In this document: positions 1-8,126 of the stretch, piece after piece
Layout of the letters: the number at the start of each line of letters is the position of its first letter
Position numbering within the stretch: the first letter of the stretch is position 1
DNA from: Acidobacteriota bacterium
GTDB taxonomy: Bacteria; Acidobacteriota; Vicinamibacteria; Marinacidobacterales; SMYC01
DNA length: 39,811 nt
Assembly (NCBI GenBank): GCA_004356105.1
Contig: SMYC01000224.1
Span: forward strand, 1-39,811
Reading direction: 5' to 3'
Notes under the pieces: generated by a model
The model's input: the letters and a program-made list of their open reading frames with translations, nothing else
What the model was told of the DNA's origin: nothing
Database searches by the model: none
Translations under genes and position numbers: made by a program

Positions 1-99
1 CGATACATCAAGACGTGGGCATCCAGCAGACCAGAGGCCTTTCTCCTTCTCGTTCAAACGACACAGAAGCAGAAAAGAGATGGTGACCGTATCGGCCAT
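1..99 (-). CDS. HicB-like antitoxin, partial (runs off left edge)
   Basis: The first 33 codons of a minus-strand gene begin with ATG at 99-97 and continue out of the window. A GGAGG ribosome binding site lies 9 bases upstream of the ATG. The translation has the N-terminal strand and turn of HicB-type partial RNase-H-fold antitoxins: a hydrophobic strand, then a KGLWSAGCPRLDVS segment, which corresponds to the usual W-x-A-x-C-P-x-L-D motif. Proteins of this family neutralise HicA mRNA interferases or occur as orphans. No HicA gene is visible on the upstream side. The rest of the gene, including any DNA-binding domain, lies outside the window, so only the family assignment is offered. Confidence 0.5.
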   Translation of the reverse strand, partial: MADTVTISFLLLCRLNEKEKGLWSAGCPRLDVS

Positions 100-124
100 G
101 CGGATGGTCCTCCAGTTGCGAGCT

Positions 125-148
125 CGGGGATGAAAACTCTCATCCCCG
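125..148. repeat. 9-bp inverted repeat (hairpin)
   Basis: CGGGGATGA at 125-133 pairs perfectly with TCATCCCCG at 140-148 across a 6-base loop. It lies between the end of the RtcA-like gene and the start of the HicB-like gene, both on the minus strand. It could end transcription of the former or structure the leader of the latter. There is no T-run after the stem on either strand, so a classical intrinsic terminator is not well supported. Confidence 0.45.
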
Positions 149-254
149 TAGCTGGTCAGCCAGATAGTGATCGGCGACCCGCTGCGCCAGGTTTCCAGGG
201 TTGGCGGAGCCGCAACCAAACAAGGGGCGGCGGCGGTGAAATCGAGGCTAGTGC

Positions 255-1304
255 TCAGAGCTCGCTCCGCGGGGACCCGATCGTAATCATGGCGGGGCCG
301 TTCGGCCTGCCGTCGATTTCGACTGTCCGCCCTGTGAACGCCTCGACGAGTTGCGCGCAGGCGAGTGCGCGGGGCAGAAGACGCGGCGTGGTGAGCTTGG
401 ACGGCCCTTCGGCGAAAGCGAGAAAAGGCAGGAGCGAGTCCACGAGGCGCTCGGGCACGACGTAGGGCTGTTGCGCGTAGCGCCGAAAGGCGGCCGAGAC
501 CTCTTCGCCGGCAGTCTCGGCCGATTTCCCCCGCTCACTCACCGAAGCCATCGTGACGCGGAGCCCTCCGAAGGAGCCCGTGAGAGCCACGACACTGCCT
601 GAGCTTCCGGTACGGAGCTTCAAAAGCTGTACGGCCGGCTCGATGCCCAAGATCGCGACGCCCGAGCGAGCGCGAGCAGCCTGACGCTGCTGCACGTGAG
701 CGGGAAGCGACGCCCCGGCGGAAACGATTTGAATAGCGTGGAGCTCCTCCCGCTTCGACCAATCAGCGCCCCTCCAGCACGCACCGCCGGTCACGTGCGC
801 CGTCATCTCGCCGCCGCCTCGCGGCAGAAATCCAGCAGAGTGCAGCTGCACCGTGAGCTCGACGCCGAGGGGCTTCAGGAGGTCTGTCCAGGTCGAGCTC
901 GTCACTTCGAACGTCTCGTTCCCCGCCGCGTGGGTGCTCCCTTTCACCAGAAAGCGCGATGTACCTTTGGCCCGCGCGAGTGAGAGAAGCGCTGCACGCA
1001 GAAACGGGAGGGCAGGCTCGTCGCCTGGGATGGCTATCTCGCGCTCGCCCGGGACGATAACGGCGGGCACGGCGGGATCGAGCTCCACAACGCTGCCCCC
1101 GGCCTCGCCAGCAAAAGCTCTGGCATCGCACAATGAGGCGAAGAACTGGACCCACTGCGCCTCGCTCGCGCTGAGCCCGCTCGTCTCGTTGCGGAAACCT
1201 TCCCATCGGAAGGGGCGCCCGGTGGCCGCGGAAAGTGCTAGCGCGGAGAGAAGGGTACGATCGTTGCTTTCGAGCGCAAGTCCGGACGCGCCGAGTAGAA
1301 TCAT
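255..1304 (-). CDS. RtcA-like RNA 3'-phosphate cyclase homologue, active site degenerate
   Basis: A 349-residue protein with the fold signature of RNA 3'-terminal phosphate cyclases, which convert RNA 3'-phosphate to a 2',3'-cyclic phosphate. The clearest motif is FLPRGGGE at about residues 160-166 (family GYYPRGGGE). The C-terminal region VPERLVDSLLPFLAFAEG matches the EYLADQLVLPMALAG stretch of RtcA. ATG at 1304 is preferred over an upstream TTG because RtcA proteins start M-I-x-L-x-G, as here (MILLGAS). Two catalytic elements are lost. The N-terminal GEGGGQILR loop is replaced by a segment without the glycine cluster. The histidine that carries AMP in E. coli RtcA (His309) aligns with Arg in PRALACAQLVEAF. 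It may be a non-catalytic, Rcl1-like homologue. It is divergent from ruvX. Confidence 0.75.
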   Translation of the reverse strand: MILLGASGLALESNDRTLLSALALSAATGRPFRWEGFRNETSGLSASEAQWVQFFASLCDARAFAGEAGGSVVELDPAVPAVIVPGEREIAIPGDEPALPFLRAALLSLARAKGTSRFLVKGSTHAAGNETFEVTSSTWTDLLKPLGVELTVQLHSAGFLPRGGGEMTAHVTGGACWRGADWSKREELHAIQIVSAGASLPAHVQQRQAARARSGVAILGIEPAVQLLKLRTGSSGSVVALTGSFGGLRVTMASVSERGKSAETAGEEVSAAFRRYAQQPYVVPERLVDSLLPFLAFAEGPSKLTTPRLLPRALACAQLVEAFTGRTVEIDGRPNGPAMITIGSPRSEL

Positions 1305-1309
1305 CTGGT

Positions 1310-1358
1310 TTGACCGCTTTTCCAAGCGAAGTCTATACTCTCTTTAACCTTAAATATA
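1310..1358. promoter_or_regulatory. Divergent promoter region, ruvX (+) and RtcA-like (-)
   Basis: On the plus strand TTGACC (1310-1315), an 18-base spacer and TATACT (1334-1339) make a near-consensus sigma-70 promoter. It would start transcription around 1346, leaving a leader of only about 16 bases before the ruvX ATG at 1362. On the minus strand TATATT (1358-1353) is a candidate -10 for the RtcA-like gene. The segment is strikingly AT-rich for this genome. Confidence 0.5.
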
Positions 1359-1361
1359 ACG

Positions 1362-1775
1362 ATGCGTTTAATGGGACTCGACGTCGGCGACAAGCGTATA
1401 GGTGTCGCTCTTTCTGATGAAGGTGCGATCATCGCGACGCCCAAGGAAACGCTCGAGCGCCGCGGGAACCGCAAAGACATCGCACACCTCTTGGAGCTCG
1501 CGCGCATCGAGGACGTCGCCGAGATTCTTGTCGGGATGCCCTTGTCGCTCGACGGCTCCGAGGGACCTCAAGCAAAGAAAATCGGTCGCTTCATCGAGGC
1601 GCTCCGCGAGGCGACCGAGCTCACGGTGACGACCTGGGACGAGCGGTTCACCACCGTCGGCGCAGAGCGCGCCCTTCTCGAGGCCGACATGTCGCGCGCG
1701 AAACGCAAACAGACGATCGACAAAGTCGCCGCGGCGCTCATCCTCCAGGGCTACCTGGATTCCAGGAGCACGTAG
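1362..1775 (+). CDS. ruvX: Putative pre-16S rRNA nuclease / Holliday junction resolvase-like protein RuvX (YqgF)
   Basis: A 137-residue RNase-H-fold protein of normal family length. The first acidic motif is [15 protein letters not shown] at residues 5-19 (family LDxGxKRIGVA). The WDERFTT motif and the C-terminal KxxID..AAALILQ motif with its last acidic residue are intact. The family processes the 5' end of 16S rRNA and was first named as a resolvase homologue. There is no obvious Shine-Dalgarno sequence, and the predicted transcript start is only about 16 bases upstream, so initiation may be from a very short leader. mltG follows after 9 bases. Linkage of ruvX with mltG is common in bacteria. 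Confidence 0.95.
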   Translation: MRLMGLDVGDKRIGVALSDEGAIIATPKETLERRGNRKDIAHLLELARIEDVAEILVGMPLSLDGSEGPQAKKIGRFIEALREATELTVTTWDERFTTVGAERALLEADMSRAKRKQTIDKVAAALILQGYLDSRST

Positions 1776-1784
1776 GACTCCGAT

Positions 1785-2843
1785 ATGCGCGTACGCGCCC
1801 TCAAGACCCTCGTTCTTCTTCTGCTCATCGGCGCGGCTGCCTCCGGCTACGTCGCTTACCGCGCTTACGAGGCAGCGCAAACGCCGTACAAGGGTTTCGG
1901 CGACGAGATTTTCTTCACGGTCGAGCGCGGGGCCGCCGGAGCATCCATCGCACGCGCTCTCGACCAAGCGGGTATCGTCGAGGATGAGAGGATCTTCAAG
2001 GCGGCGCTCAGGCTACGAGGCGACACCACACGCATTCAGGCGGGCGAGTATCGCTTTTCTGAGCCGCTTTCCACGGTGGAGGTGTTGGATCGGCTCGTCG
2101 CGGGCGACATCTATACGTTTGGCGTCACCGTTCCCGAAGGCTTGACCCTCGTCGAGATCGCCGAGCACCTGGCGAGCCACGATGTCGGAGACGCGGAAAA
2201 GCTCGAAGACGCATTCCGGAACGGGGCTCTGATTGCAAAGCTCGACCAAGACGCGCCGAATCTCGAAGGTTACTTGTTCCCCACCCGGTACCATTTCACG
2301 CGCAACCCGACGGCCGCCGAAGTGGCCCTCGCGATGGTGGGACAATTCAAAGCGGTTTTCGACGACGGCAAGAGGAGCAAGGCCAAAGAGCTGGGATTGA
2401 CGGTGCGTGAAGTCGTGGCCCTGGCCTCCATCATCGAAAAAGAAACGGGGAGCGCCGACGAGAGGCCGCTCATTGGCTCTGTCGTGTGGAATCGCCTCGA
2501 GCGGGGGATGACGCTCGCCATGGATTCCACGATCATTTACGCGCTGAAGCTCCAAGGTACGTATGACGGCAATATTCGCCGCGTCGACCTCGAGCTCGAG
2601 AGCCCCTACAACACCTATCGCGTTCCTGGCATCCCGCCCGGACCCATCGCCTCGCCGGGCGAAGCGGCCATCGATGCCGTGCTCGAGCCCGCAGACTCCT
2701 CCTATCTCTACTTCGTTTCGAAAAACGACGGGACCCATTATTTTTCGAAGAGCTTTCGCGAACATTCCAATGCCGTGCGCAAATATCAAGTCGAGTATTT
2801 TCGACGAAGGCGGCGCCAGAAAAACGGAGACGGTTCTTCGTGA
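1785..2843 (+). CDS. mltG: Endolytic murein transglycosylase MltG (YceG-like)
   Basis: A 352-residue inner-membrane lytic transglycosylase that cuts nascent peptidoglycan strands and so limits glycan length. Residues 7-27 form the single N-terminal membrane anchor. A LysM-like segment follows (about 43-115), then the YceG domain with EGYLFPTRY at 161-169, the ASIIEKET motif with catalytic Glu218, and YNTY...GIPPGPI near 275-288. All family landmarks are present. The gene follows ruvX by 9 bases, and its stop overlaps the GTG start of the next gene by 4 bases (GTGA), so the three genes are probably co-transcribed. Confidence 0.95.
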   Translation: MRVRALKTLVLLLLIGAAASGYVAYRAYEAAQTPYKGFGDEIFFTVERGAAGASIARALDQAGIVEDERIFKAALRLRGDTTRIQAGEYRFSEPLSTVEVLDRLVAGDIYTFGVTVPEGLTLVEIAEHLASHDVGDAEKLEDAFRNGALIAKLDQDAPNLEGYLFPTRYHFTRNPTAAEVALAMVGQFKAVFDDGKRSKAKELGLTVREVVALASIIEKETGSADERPLIGSVVWNRLERGMTLAMDSTIIYALKLQGTYDGNIRRVDLELESPYNTYRVPGIPPGPIASPGEAAIDAVLEPADSSYLYFVSKNDGTHYFSKSFREHSNAVRKYQVEYFRRRRRQKNGDGSS

Positions 2844-4864
2844 CGTCGAGGCGAGCCCTCCGGGCTTGTCTTCTGGCTCTCGCCTACCTCGCTCTGGCCC
2901 TCGTCTTCACCTATCCGCTCGCCTCTCATTTCGGAACCCATCACGTCGGCGAAGCGGGCGGGGACGCCAAAGCCTATCTCTGGAACTATTGGTGGATCGA
3001 AAAAGCCCTCTTCGAGCTCGGCACGAGTCCTTTCGAGACGGAGCAGATCTTTTATCCTGTGGGTATCGGCCTCTCGCTCCACACGCTTGCGTCGTTGCAA
3101 GGTCTGCTCGTGGCGCCGCTCGCGAAGCTTGTGGGACCGGTCAGAGCCCCGAACCTCCTCATCCTCTGGACGTTCGTCGCTTCCGCGCTTGCGACCTACG
3201 CACTGGCGCGTCGGGTCGGAGCCACACGGGGAGGTGCGTTTCTCGCCGGCATCGTGTTCGCGTTTTGTCCGTATCGGCTCGCGCGCCTCGCGGGACATTA
3301 CGACCTCCTTGGAACAGAGTGGATCCCGCTCTATGTCTTGCTGCTACTCCAGCTATCCGAAAGACCGCGCCAATACTGGCCGCTCGCCGCGCTCACGGGA
3401 TTGGTGGCGGCTCTGTGCGGTTATACGGCGCTCTCCTATCTCGTCTTCCTCGGCCTATTTACACTGCTATGGCTCGGCTATCGTCGCGAACGCGTGCTCG
3501 TAGCCCGCTTTCTCGTCGTCGGTCTCGTCGTCATAGCACTCATGTCGCCTCTTCTCCTGCAAGCTTGGCGCGACTTGTCCCAATGGAGCTACGCGCCCTA
3601 TCCCGGCGCGGATCGCTACGTCACCGACATCGCCGCTTTCCTTGTCCCGCCACCGCAGCAGACGATTTTCGGCGCGCGGGCTTTTGCCGATAATTTGACG
3701 GAGACGACCGTCTTTCCGGGCTTCTTGTTGCTCGTCCTCGCCGCGCTCGGGTGGAGACACCGCTTCTGGGCTTTGGCGGCGCTCGTCTTCTTCGTTCTGA
3801 GCCTCGGAAGCTCGCTACACATCGCCGGGGCCGACACCGGCATCCCGATGCCGTTTTGGCTCATCAGCAAAACACCGCTCCTCGAGAATCTGCGTGCACC
3901 TTCGCGCTTCACCATCATGACGATGCTTTCGCTCGCGATGATGATGGCGCTTCGCTGGTCACCCAAGAAACGCTGGCCGACCGCGCTCGCCGCCGTCGTT
4001 TTCGTGGCGGAATATTTGGCGATCCCAACGCCTCTTTTTCGCGCCGAGGCCCACAACGTGTACGCCGAGATCGCGCGCGACCCGAGCGACGTCACCGTCG
4101 TGGAGATTCCCGGCATCGAGCAGTCCCCGGCCGAGATCATGGACCACCAGCGCACGCACGGAAAGCCTATCTTTGTCGGCACGGCGGCGCGCGTGCCGCG
4201 GGAGAAGAGCGAGTACTATCTCGGTCTTCCGCTCGTGCGCCCGCTCATCGATCTACGGAAAGGACGTATCGCGCTCACCAAGGAGCTCCTCGAGCGGGAG
4301 CGTGTCGCGGCGCCTCATGTCGCTCGCTTTTTGGGTCTGGGCTATTTCGTGATCGACAAGGCCTACGCGAAACGCGGCGTCGTGTCTTTCGTCGAAGACG
4401 TGCTTCCTGTCGATACCTTCTACGAGGATTCCGGGATCATCGTCCTAAAGACCCGGCGCGAGGCGCTCCCGCCCGACCCCGTGCACATCGAGGCTGGCGC
4501 CCCGAGCTCACGCCAGCACTTCGAGAGCGGCTGGCTACGCCCCGAACGGGAAGGCTCATACGACTTCCGGTGGGCGCACCGCACGCGCTCCACACTGTTG
4601 TTCCGCCGCCCGCCGTCGACGCGAACCCTGGTGCTCTCGATAGCCCCTCTTCAAGGGACAGCTCAAACGGTCTCGCTGGAGCTCGACGGGAAAGCGCTCG
4701 CCCCTCGCAAGCTCGCGCCCGGCTGGCAGGAGCTCCGCATCGACCTCTTTCCGGAGAGCGTCGGTGTAGAGCGACTGAGCCTTCGGTGGTCCGCGCTCGG
4801 ACGAGCGTCCGAGCGCGATCCGCGCCGTCTCGCGGCGCGGATACGAGCTATCCGCTTCGATTGA
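2840..4864 (+). CDS. Polytopic membrane protein, GT-C/YfhO-like glycosyltransferase candidate
   Basis: A 674-residue protein starting with GTG inside the mltG stop (GTGA), which points to translational coupling. The first ~400 residues contain about ten hydrophobic segments. A periplasmic loop after the first segment carries an acidic GGDAKAYLWNYWW motif, as expected for GT-C-fold transferases that use polyprenyl-phosphate sugars. The last ~270 residues are a soluble, probably periplasmic, beta-rich domain. The neighbouring peptidoglycan enzyme fits an envelope role. The substrate cannot be read from the sequence, and the family assignment rests on topology plus the loop motif rather than a diagnostic signature. 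Confidence 0.6.
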   Translation: MTSRRALRACLLALAYLALALVFTYPLASHFGTHHVGEAGGDAKAYLWNYWWIEKALFELGTSPFETEQIFYPVGIGLSLHTLASLQGLLVAPLAKLVGPVRAPNLLILWTFVASALATYALARRVGATRGGAFLAGIVFAFCPYRLARLAGHYDLLGTEWIPLYVLLLLQLSERPRQYWPLAALTGLVAALCGYTALSYLVFLGLFTLLWLGYRRERVLVARFLVVGLVVIALMSPLLLQAWRDLSQWSYAPYPGADRYVTDIAAFLVPPPQQTIFGARAFADNLTETTVFPGFLLLVLAALGWRHRFWALAALVFFVLSLGSSLHIAGADTGIPMPFWLISKTPLLENLRAPSRFTIMTMLSLAMMMALRWSPKKRWPTALAAVVFVAEYLAIPTPLFRAEAHNVYAEIARDPSDVTVVEIPGIEQSPAEIMDHQRTHGKPIFVGTAARVPREKSEYYLGLPLVRPLIDLRKGRIALTKELLERERVAAPHVARFLGLGYFVIDKAYAKRGVVSFVEDVLPVDTFYEDSGIIVLKTRREALPPDPVHIEAGAPSSRQHFESGWLRPEREGSYDFRWAHRTRSTLLFRRPPSTRTLVLSIAPLQGTAQTVSLELDGKALAPRKLAPGWQELRIDLFPESVGVERLSLRWSALGRASERDPRRLAARIRAIRFD

Positions 4865-4922
4865 AGTGCCGAGCTTGCTTGGAAAAACAAGAAAAAAGAG
4901 ATCGATATTAAGAAAAGCGTAA

Positions 4923-4953
4923 CGCAAAGGCGCAAAGGCGCAAAGGCGCAAAG
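4923..4953. repeat. Tandem octamer repeat (CGCAAAGG)x4
   Basis: Three perfect copies and one copy lacking the last base of CGCAAAGG run head to tail in the 187-base gap between the membrane glycosyltransferase gene and the ankyrin-TonB gene. They are followed by a purine-rich AAGAAGAG tract to about 4983. The 8-base period is not a codon multiple and the stretch is non-coding, so slippage-generated filler DNA is the simplest reading. Confidence 0.85.
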
Positions 4954-4981
4954 AAGAGAAAAGACAAGAAGAGCAAGAAGA

Positions 4982-5009
4982 AAGCTGCTATTCCCACAGC
5001 TTCTTTTCT
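4982..5009 (+). terminator. Weak intrinsic terminator candidate
   Basis: AAGCTG (4982-4987) can pair with CAGCTT (4997-5002) across a 9-base loop and is followed by the T-rich CTTTTCT. It would end the ruvX-mltG-membrane protein unit about 120 bases after the last stop codon. The stem has only 6 pairs, so support is modest. A second short hairpin, CCGCT/AGCGG, lies at 5011-5024. Confidence 0.3.
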
Positions 5010-5051
5010 ACCGCTGCGGAGCGGTTTGGGCTTCGTGCTAGACTCGGAAGT

Positions 5052-5825
5052 ATGGTTCACCGGATTTGGATCGGGCTACTTTTGGTGGGGTTTGCGGGGC
5101 TTGGACAGGGGCAGGACCTCAACGAAGCTCTTCGGAAAGAAGTTCGCGACGGTGACTATGACGAGGCTCAGCTTCTGCTTGGGAACCCGGCCGTGGACCC
5201 GGATGCGGCGGATCGCGACGGATACACGGCGCTCATGTATGCAGCTCGTGGAAACACGCCTGAGCTCGTAACGTTGCTCGCGAAGGCGCAAGCGAACCTC
5301 GACCTCCAGAACAACGGAGGCGAGACAGCACTCATCATTGCGGTCAAAAGAGGTCGCGTGGACGCGGCCCGGGTGATGTTGATGGCGGGTGCGGACACGA
5401 CGCTGCTCGACCGGCGTGGGCGATCGGCTCTCGACTGGGCGCAAGAACGCAAGCGGACCTATCTCGCGCAGATCATTCTCATTGCGAGCCGGCCGAGTGG
5501 AGCTCGAATTTTTATCACCGAGAAACCCGTTACCCTCGAGACGGAGCTTCTCATCCCGCCAGAGCTCGTCAAAGACACGCCGCCTCTCTATACAGAGAGT
5601 GCCTTCAAGCGCGGCATCGAGGGACGGGTCATCTTGAGAATCATTATCCGCAAAGACGGCTCGATCGGGGCCATACGCCTTCACCAGAGACTCGAGAACG
5701 GGCTCGACCGCGCCGCGATCACGGCCGTGAGGAAGTGGAAGTTCAAGCCCGCGAGCGTGGACGGCGCTCCTATCAACGTCCTCGCGGACGTGGAAGTCGA
5801 CTTCATGCTTCAAACCAAAAGCTAG
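5052..5825 (+). CDS. Secreted ankyrin-repeat protein with TonB C-terminal domain
   Basis: A 257-residue protein. Residues 1-20 form a signal peptide ending near GLGQGQ. Residues ~25-135 hold three to four ankyrin repeats (GYTALMYAAR, GGETALIIAVKRG, GRSALDWAQ). Residues ~165-255 form a TonB_C-type domain with the features G-x-V-x-L-R-I-I-I-x-x-D-G-S-I and A-I-T-A-V-R-K-W-K-F-K-P. TonB C-terminal domains contact outer-membrane receptors. There is no long proline-rich linker and no uncleaved membrane anchor, so a soluble periplasmic scaffold is more likely than an energy transducer. It is convergent with the fdhE remnant and resembles the ankyrin protein at 6562-7143. Confidence 0.85.
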   Translation: MVHRIWIGLLLVGFAGLGQGQDLNEALRKEVRDGDYDEAQLLLGNPAVDPDAADRDGYTALMYAARGNTPELVTLLAKAQANLDLQNNGGETALIIAVKRGRVDAARVMLMAGADTTLLDRRGRSALDWAQERKRTYLAQIILIASRPSGARIFITEKPVTLETELLIPPELVKDTPPLYTESAFKRGIEGRVILRIIIRKDGSIGAIRLHQRLENGLDRAAITAVRKWKFKPASVDGAPINVLADVEVDFMLQTKS

Positions 5826-5828
5826 CGC

Positions 5829-6484
5829 TCACATCCCGACGAGATTCGGGATGGGTTTACGAAAACCTTTTTCTCTCGCCCAGACATCGAGCGGCAGTGC
5901 GGCGATCTCGTCGACATCCGGGACCGCTTCAGGGTCCTTTTCCAAGTGGACGAGATTCAAATAGATCCCGCAGGATTCGCACGCCCGCACTTCCAGGTGC
6001 GCGAGCTCCGGCGCAGCGTAGTGCCCAAGCTCTGTTTCACCACAGGCGTGGCAGAGCCCTTTTCCGTGGCGCCACACTTCGAAACAGAGCCCACATTGCA
6101 GCTCGAGGGCCGTGCCATCCCCTTGTGGCACGATGACTCCCAGCTGAGCCAGGTGAGAATCCTGCAGGCACGTCTGGTCGCGTTGCAGAAGCACCCGGGC
6201 GAAGAAAGCACGGGGGAAAGTGCGGTCGGCACCGGATAGATAGGCGCCCATCGCCTCCTCGCAAGCCTTCTCGTCGAGCTCCCGTGCAGCGCGCGGGCGA
6301 GCAAGGCGGGACCTTGCTCTACGGCAAGTGTTCTAAGATCCTCGAAAGAGCCGGCCGCGCGCTGAAATGAGGCAACGGCTCCGTAGAACGTCAGACCCTG
6401 GCGAGATTCGAGATAGCGCTCGGCGAGCACCAACGCACGTCGGGCCCGCCGATCACAAAGAAGCTGGAAAGCTTCCGGCGTCAA
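5829..6484 (-). pseudogene. fdhE: fdhE, formate dehydrogenase accessory protein, frameshifted
   Basis: Two overlapping frames together encode an FdhE-type protein, the zinc-ribbon factor needed for maturation of respiratory formate dehydrogenases. The N-terminal part (TTG start at 6484, GGAGGG about 10 bases upstream) runs to about 6283. The C-terminal part, with CGLC, CHAC and CESC knuckles and the family ending LPLDVWAREKG...PNLVGM, continues in a different frame to 5829. Restoring one base in the CCC run at 6281-6283 (GGG on the coding strand) gives a continuous protein of about 218 residues. The first zinc knuckle is also altered (CLQD where the family has CPxC). It lies two genes downstream of the broken dehydrogenase genes, so joint decay is the natural reading. 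Confidence 0.75.
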
Positions 6485-6561
6485 AACTTCAAAACCCTCC
6501 CGTCCCCGCTCGGAGTGGGCTCGGGCGGCCCGGTTTCGAGCTAGCTACAGGTCTTCGTCGC

Positions 6562-7143
6562 TCAGGAGTCCGGTGAGCCGTTGAGCACGCCGATGATCTC
6601 GTCGAGATCGCGGCCTTCCGCGATGCGAACGGCAGAACGGCCGAAAAAGTCGATCGCGTTCACGTCCGCACCCGCTTCCATGAGTGCGGTGACGGCGTCA
6701 AGGTTCCCGCCGATGACCGCACGCATGAGCGGCGTCCATCCAAGATTGTCGGTCGCGTTCACGCTGGCGCTAGCCTCGATGAGCGCGGTGACGATCTCGT
6801 TATTATTGAACTGCGCGGCATACATCAGCGCTGTCGCCCCAGTCTTGTCCTGACCTTCGAGATCCGCTCCTGCCTCGACGAGCGCGGCGACGATGTCGGT
6901 CTCGCCCTTCATGGCGGCATAGCCCACGACCGGGAGTCCCTCATCCGTCTTCACGCTGGCGTCGGCGCCTTCGCCCAGCTGGTTCTGGACCTCACTGGTA
7001 TCGGCGTCGATGACAGCATCAATGAGGGCGTAGGTCGCGTCCTCGGAGCTGGCGCTATCCTCGTCCTGGGCAAGTGCTAAACAAGGCACGAGCAGGCTCG
7101 CTGCTGCGAAAATGAGATATTTTCGAAATCGCAAAGTAGTCAT
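6562..7143 (-). CDS. Secreted ankyrin-repeat protein
   Basis: A 193-residue protein with a cleavable signal peptide (residues 1-25, ending LALAQ). About four ankyrin repeats follow (DEGLPVVGYAAMKG, GATALMYAAQ, GWTPLMRAVIGG, GRSAVRIAEG). Such secreted ankyrin proteins act as periplasmic protein-binding scaffolds, but no partner is evident. The ATG at 7143 directly abuts a GGAGG sequence. The in-frame TTG at 7134 has a more usual 9-base spacing from the same GGAGG and keeps a signal peptide, so the true start could be either. It sits between the thioesterase gene and the fdhE remnant on the same strand. Confidence 0.85.
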   Translation of the reverse strand: MTTLRFRKYLIFAAASLLVPCLALAQDEDSASSEDATYALIDAVIDADTSEVQNQLGEGADASVKTDEGLPVVGYAAMKGETDIVAALVEAGADLEGQDKTGATALMYAAQFNNNEIVTALIEASASVNATDNLGWTPLMRAVIGGNLDAVTALMEAGADVNAIDFFGRSAVRIAEGRDLDEIIGVLNGSPDS

Positions 7144-7259
7144 CCTCCATCTGGCGGGGTAGATCGCTAAGAAGCCGGTATCATAGAACAGTCGTCTCCG
7201 TTTCGCTAACGCCGACCCGAAAGCTCCTGGAGCTTGGATTCGAGCCTCTTTTTGTGCCG

Positions 7260-7616
7260 CTAGACGTCGATCACGAAGCGGACGTGCCGCCCACGGCCAA
7301 CGACTTCCACGGCGTCTCGCACTTCGGCCTCGAGCGTGACCTTCCGGCGGTCGACATCGGTCACCGTGAGCTGAACTTCGACCCACGCGCCGAGAGGTGT
7401 CGCGCCGAGATGGTCCATCGAGACATGCGTCCCAACCGAGCTCTCGCCTTCGTCGAGATACTCGCCCACGAGTTGCAGGGCGGTGTATTCCACGTCGCGC
7501 ACCATCGAAGGCGTCGAGTAGACGCGACCCTCTTTCCCGAGAAATGCGATCGTGCGAGGCTCGTCGACGGTAATCTTTTGCGTTGTCGAAACGCCTGAAA
7601 CGAGCGAGGCTTTCAT
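7260..7616 (-). CDS. Hotdog-fold thioesterase, fluoroacetyl-CoA thioesterase (FlK) family
   Basis: A 118-residue single-domain hotdog protein. Thr35, Glu43 and His69 have the same spacing (8 and 26 residues) as the Thr42/Glu50/His76 triad of FlK. The family motif VGTxVxxxHxxATPxG appears as VGTHVSMDHLGATPLG, and the C-terminal GRHVRFVI matches the family GTHERFVI. Members hydrolyse short acyl-CoA thioesters. The true substrate is probably a common short acyl-CoA rather than fluoroacetyl-CoA. It starts 7 bases after the stop of the formate dehydrogenase gamma remnant and could be co-transcribed with it. Confidence 0.8.
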   Translation of the reverse strand: MKASLVSGVSTTQKITVDEPRTIAFLGKEGRVYSTPSMVRDVEYTALQLVGEYLDEGESSVGTHVSMDHLGATPLGAWVEVQLTVTDVDRRKVTLEAEVRDAVEVVGRGRHVRFVIDV

Positions 7617-7623
7617 AGAGCCA

Positions 7624-8126
7624 TCATTTCGAGATGTCTCGATACCACTTGGGATGGTGCGACGCCGCCCAACCGGGCCGCACCCAGCCTTGAATCATGC
7701 CACGCAACGCACCGGGGACGGCAGCCGTCCCCATATAGATGTGGATGATGATTCCGCGCCGATGGAAAGCACGGCAACCGCGGGATGGACGAGGATCGCG
7801 GCGAGCCGGAGGGTGCGCGGCATCACGTCGGGGAACCAAAGAACGACACCGGTGGCGACGAGAACGATCACAGCCAGGGACTGCAACCAAAAGAGCATCT
7901 TCTGCCCCGCGTTGAACCTCCCAGGCTCGGGTAGCCCCTCCTCGTCGTGAACGGCATATTTGTGCGCGCCCTTCAGCCACACCTTGTCGTCGGCATCGAG
8001 CTTCATTTCCCGCGCCCAGTTCCTGAACATGAGCCCGAGCGCTACACCAAAAAGGACCCCGCCCCACGGATGCCAGCGGCGGACGGTCTCGCCGCCGCCG
8101 AGAACACTCGAAAGCCAGAAGAGATG
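7624..8126 (-). pseudogene. fdnI: Formate dehydrogenase gamma subunit (cytochrome b556), N-terminally truncated and frameshifted
   Basis: From about 8126 the minus strand encodes the FdnI/FdoI family from its second membrane helix onward: LHLFWLSSVLGGGE, RRWHPWGGV with one haem-ligand histidine, then GRFNAGQKMLFW. The fourth helix has histidines in ILVHPAVAV and IIIHIYMG, and the end is HHPKWYRDIS. About 50 N-terminal residues, including the first helix and its haem-ligand histidine, are missing. They are replaced directly by the truncated alpha gene. A one-base frameshift at 7753-7757 separates the LSIGA and IIIHIY segments. A working gamma subunit anchors the enzyme and passes electrons to quinone; this copy should not function. 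Confidence 0.8.

Noticed and set aside
1368..1967. 199-codon minus-strand frame over ruvX and mltG
   Set aside because: ruvX and mltG have complete motifs in the sense frames; this is antisense noise.
4923..4953. CRISPR or other array
   Set aside because: The unit is only 8 bases with no spacers, so it is a simple tandem repeat.
8042..8126. The end of the FDH alpha frame as a genuine C-terminus
   Set aside because: These codons are gamma-subunit DNA read in the wrong frame; the gamma protein frame gives clear family motifs here.
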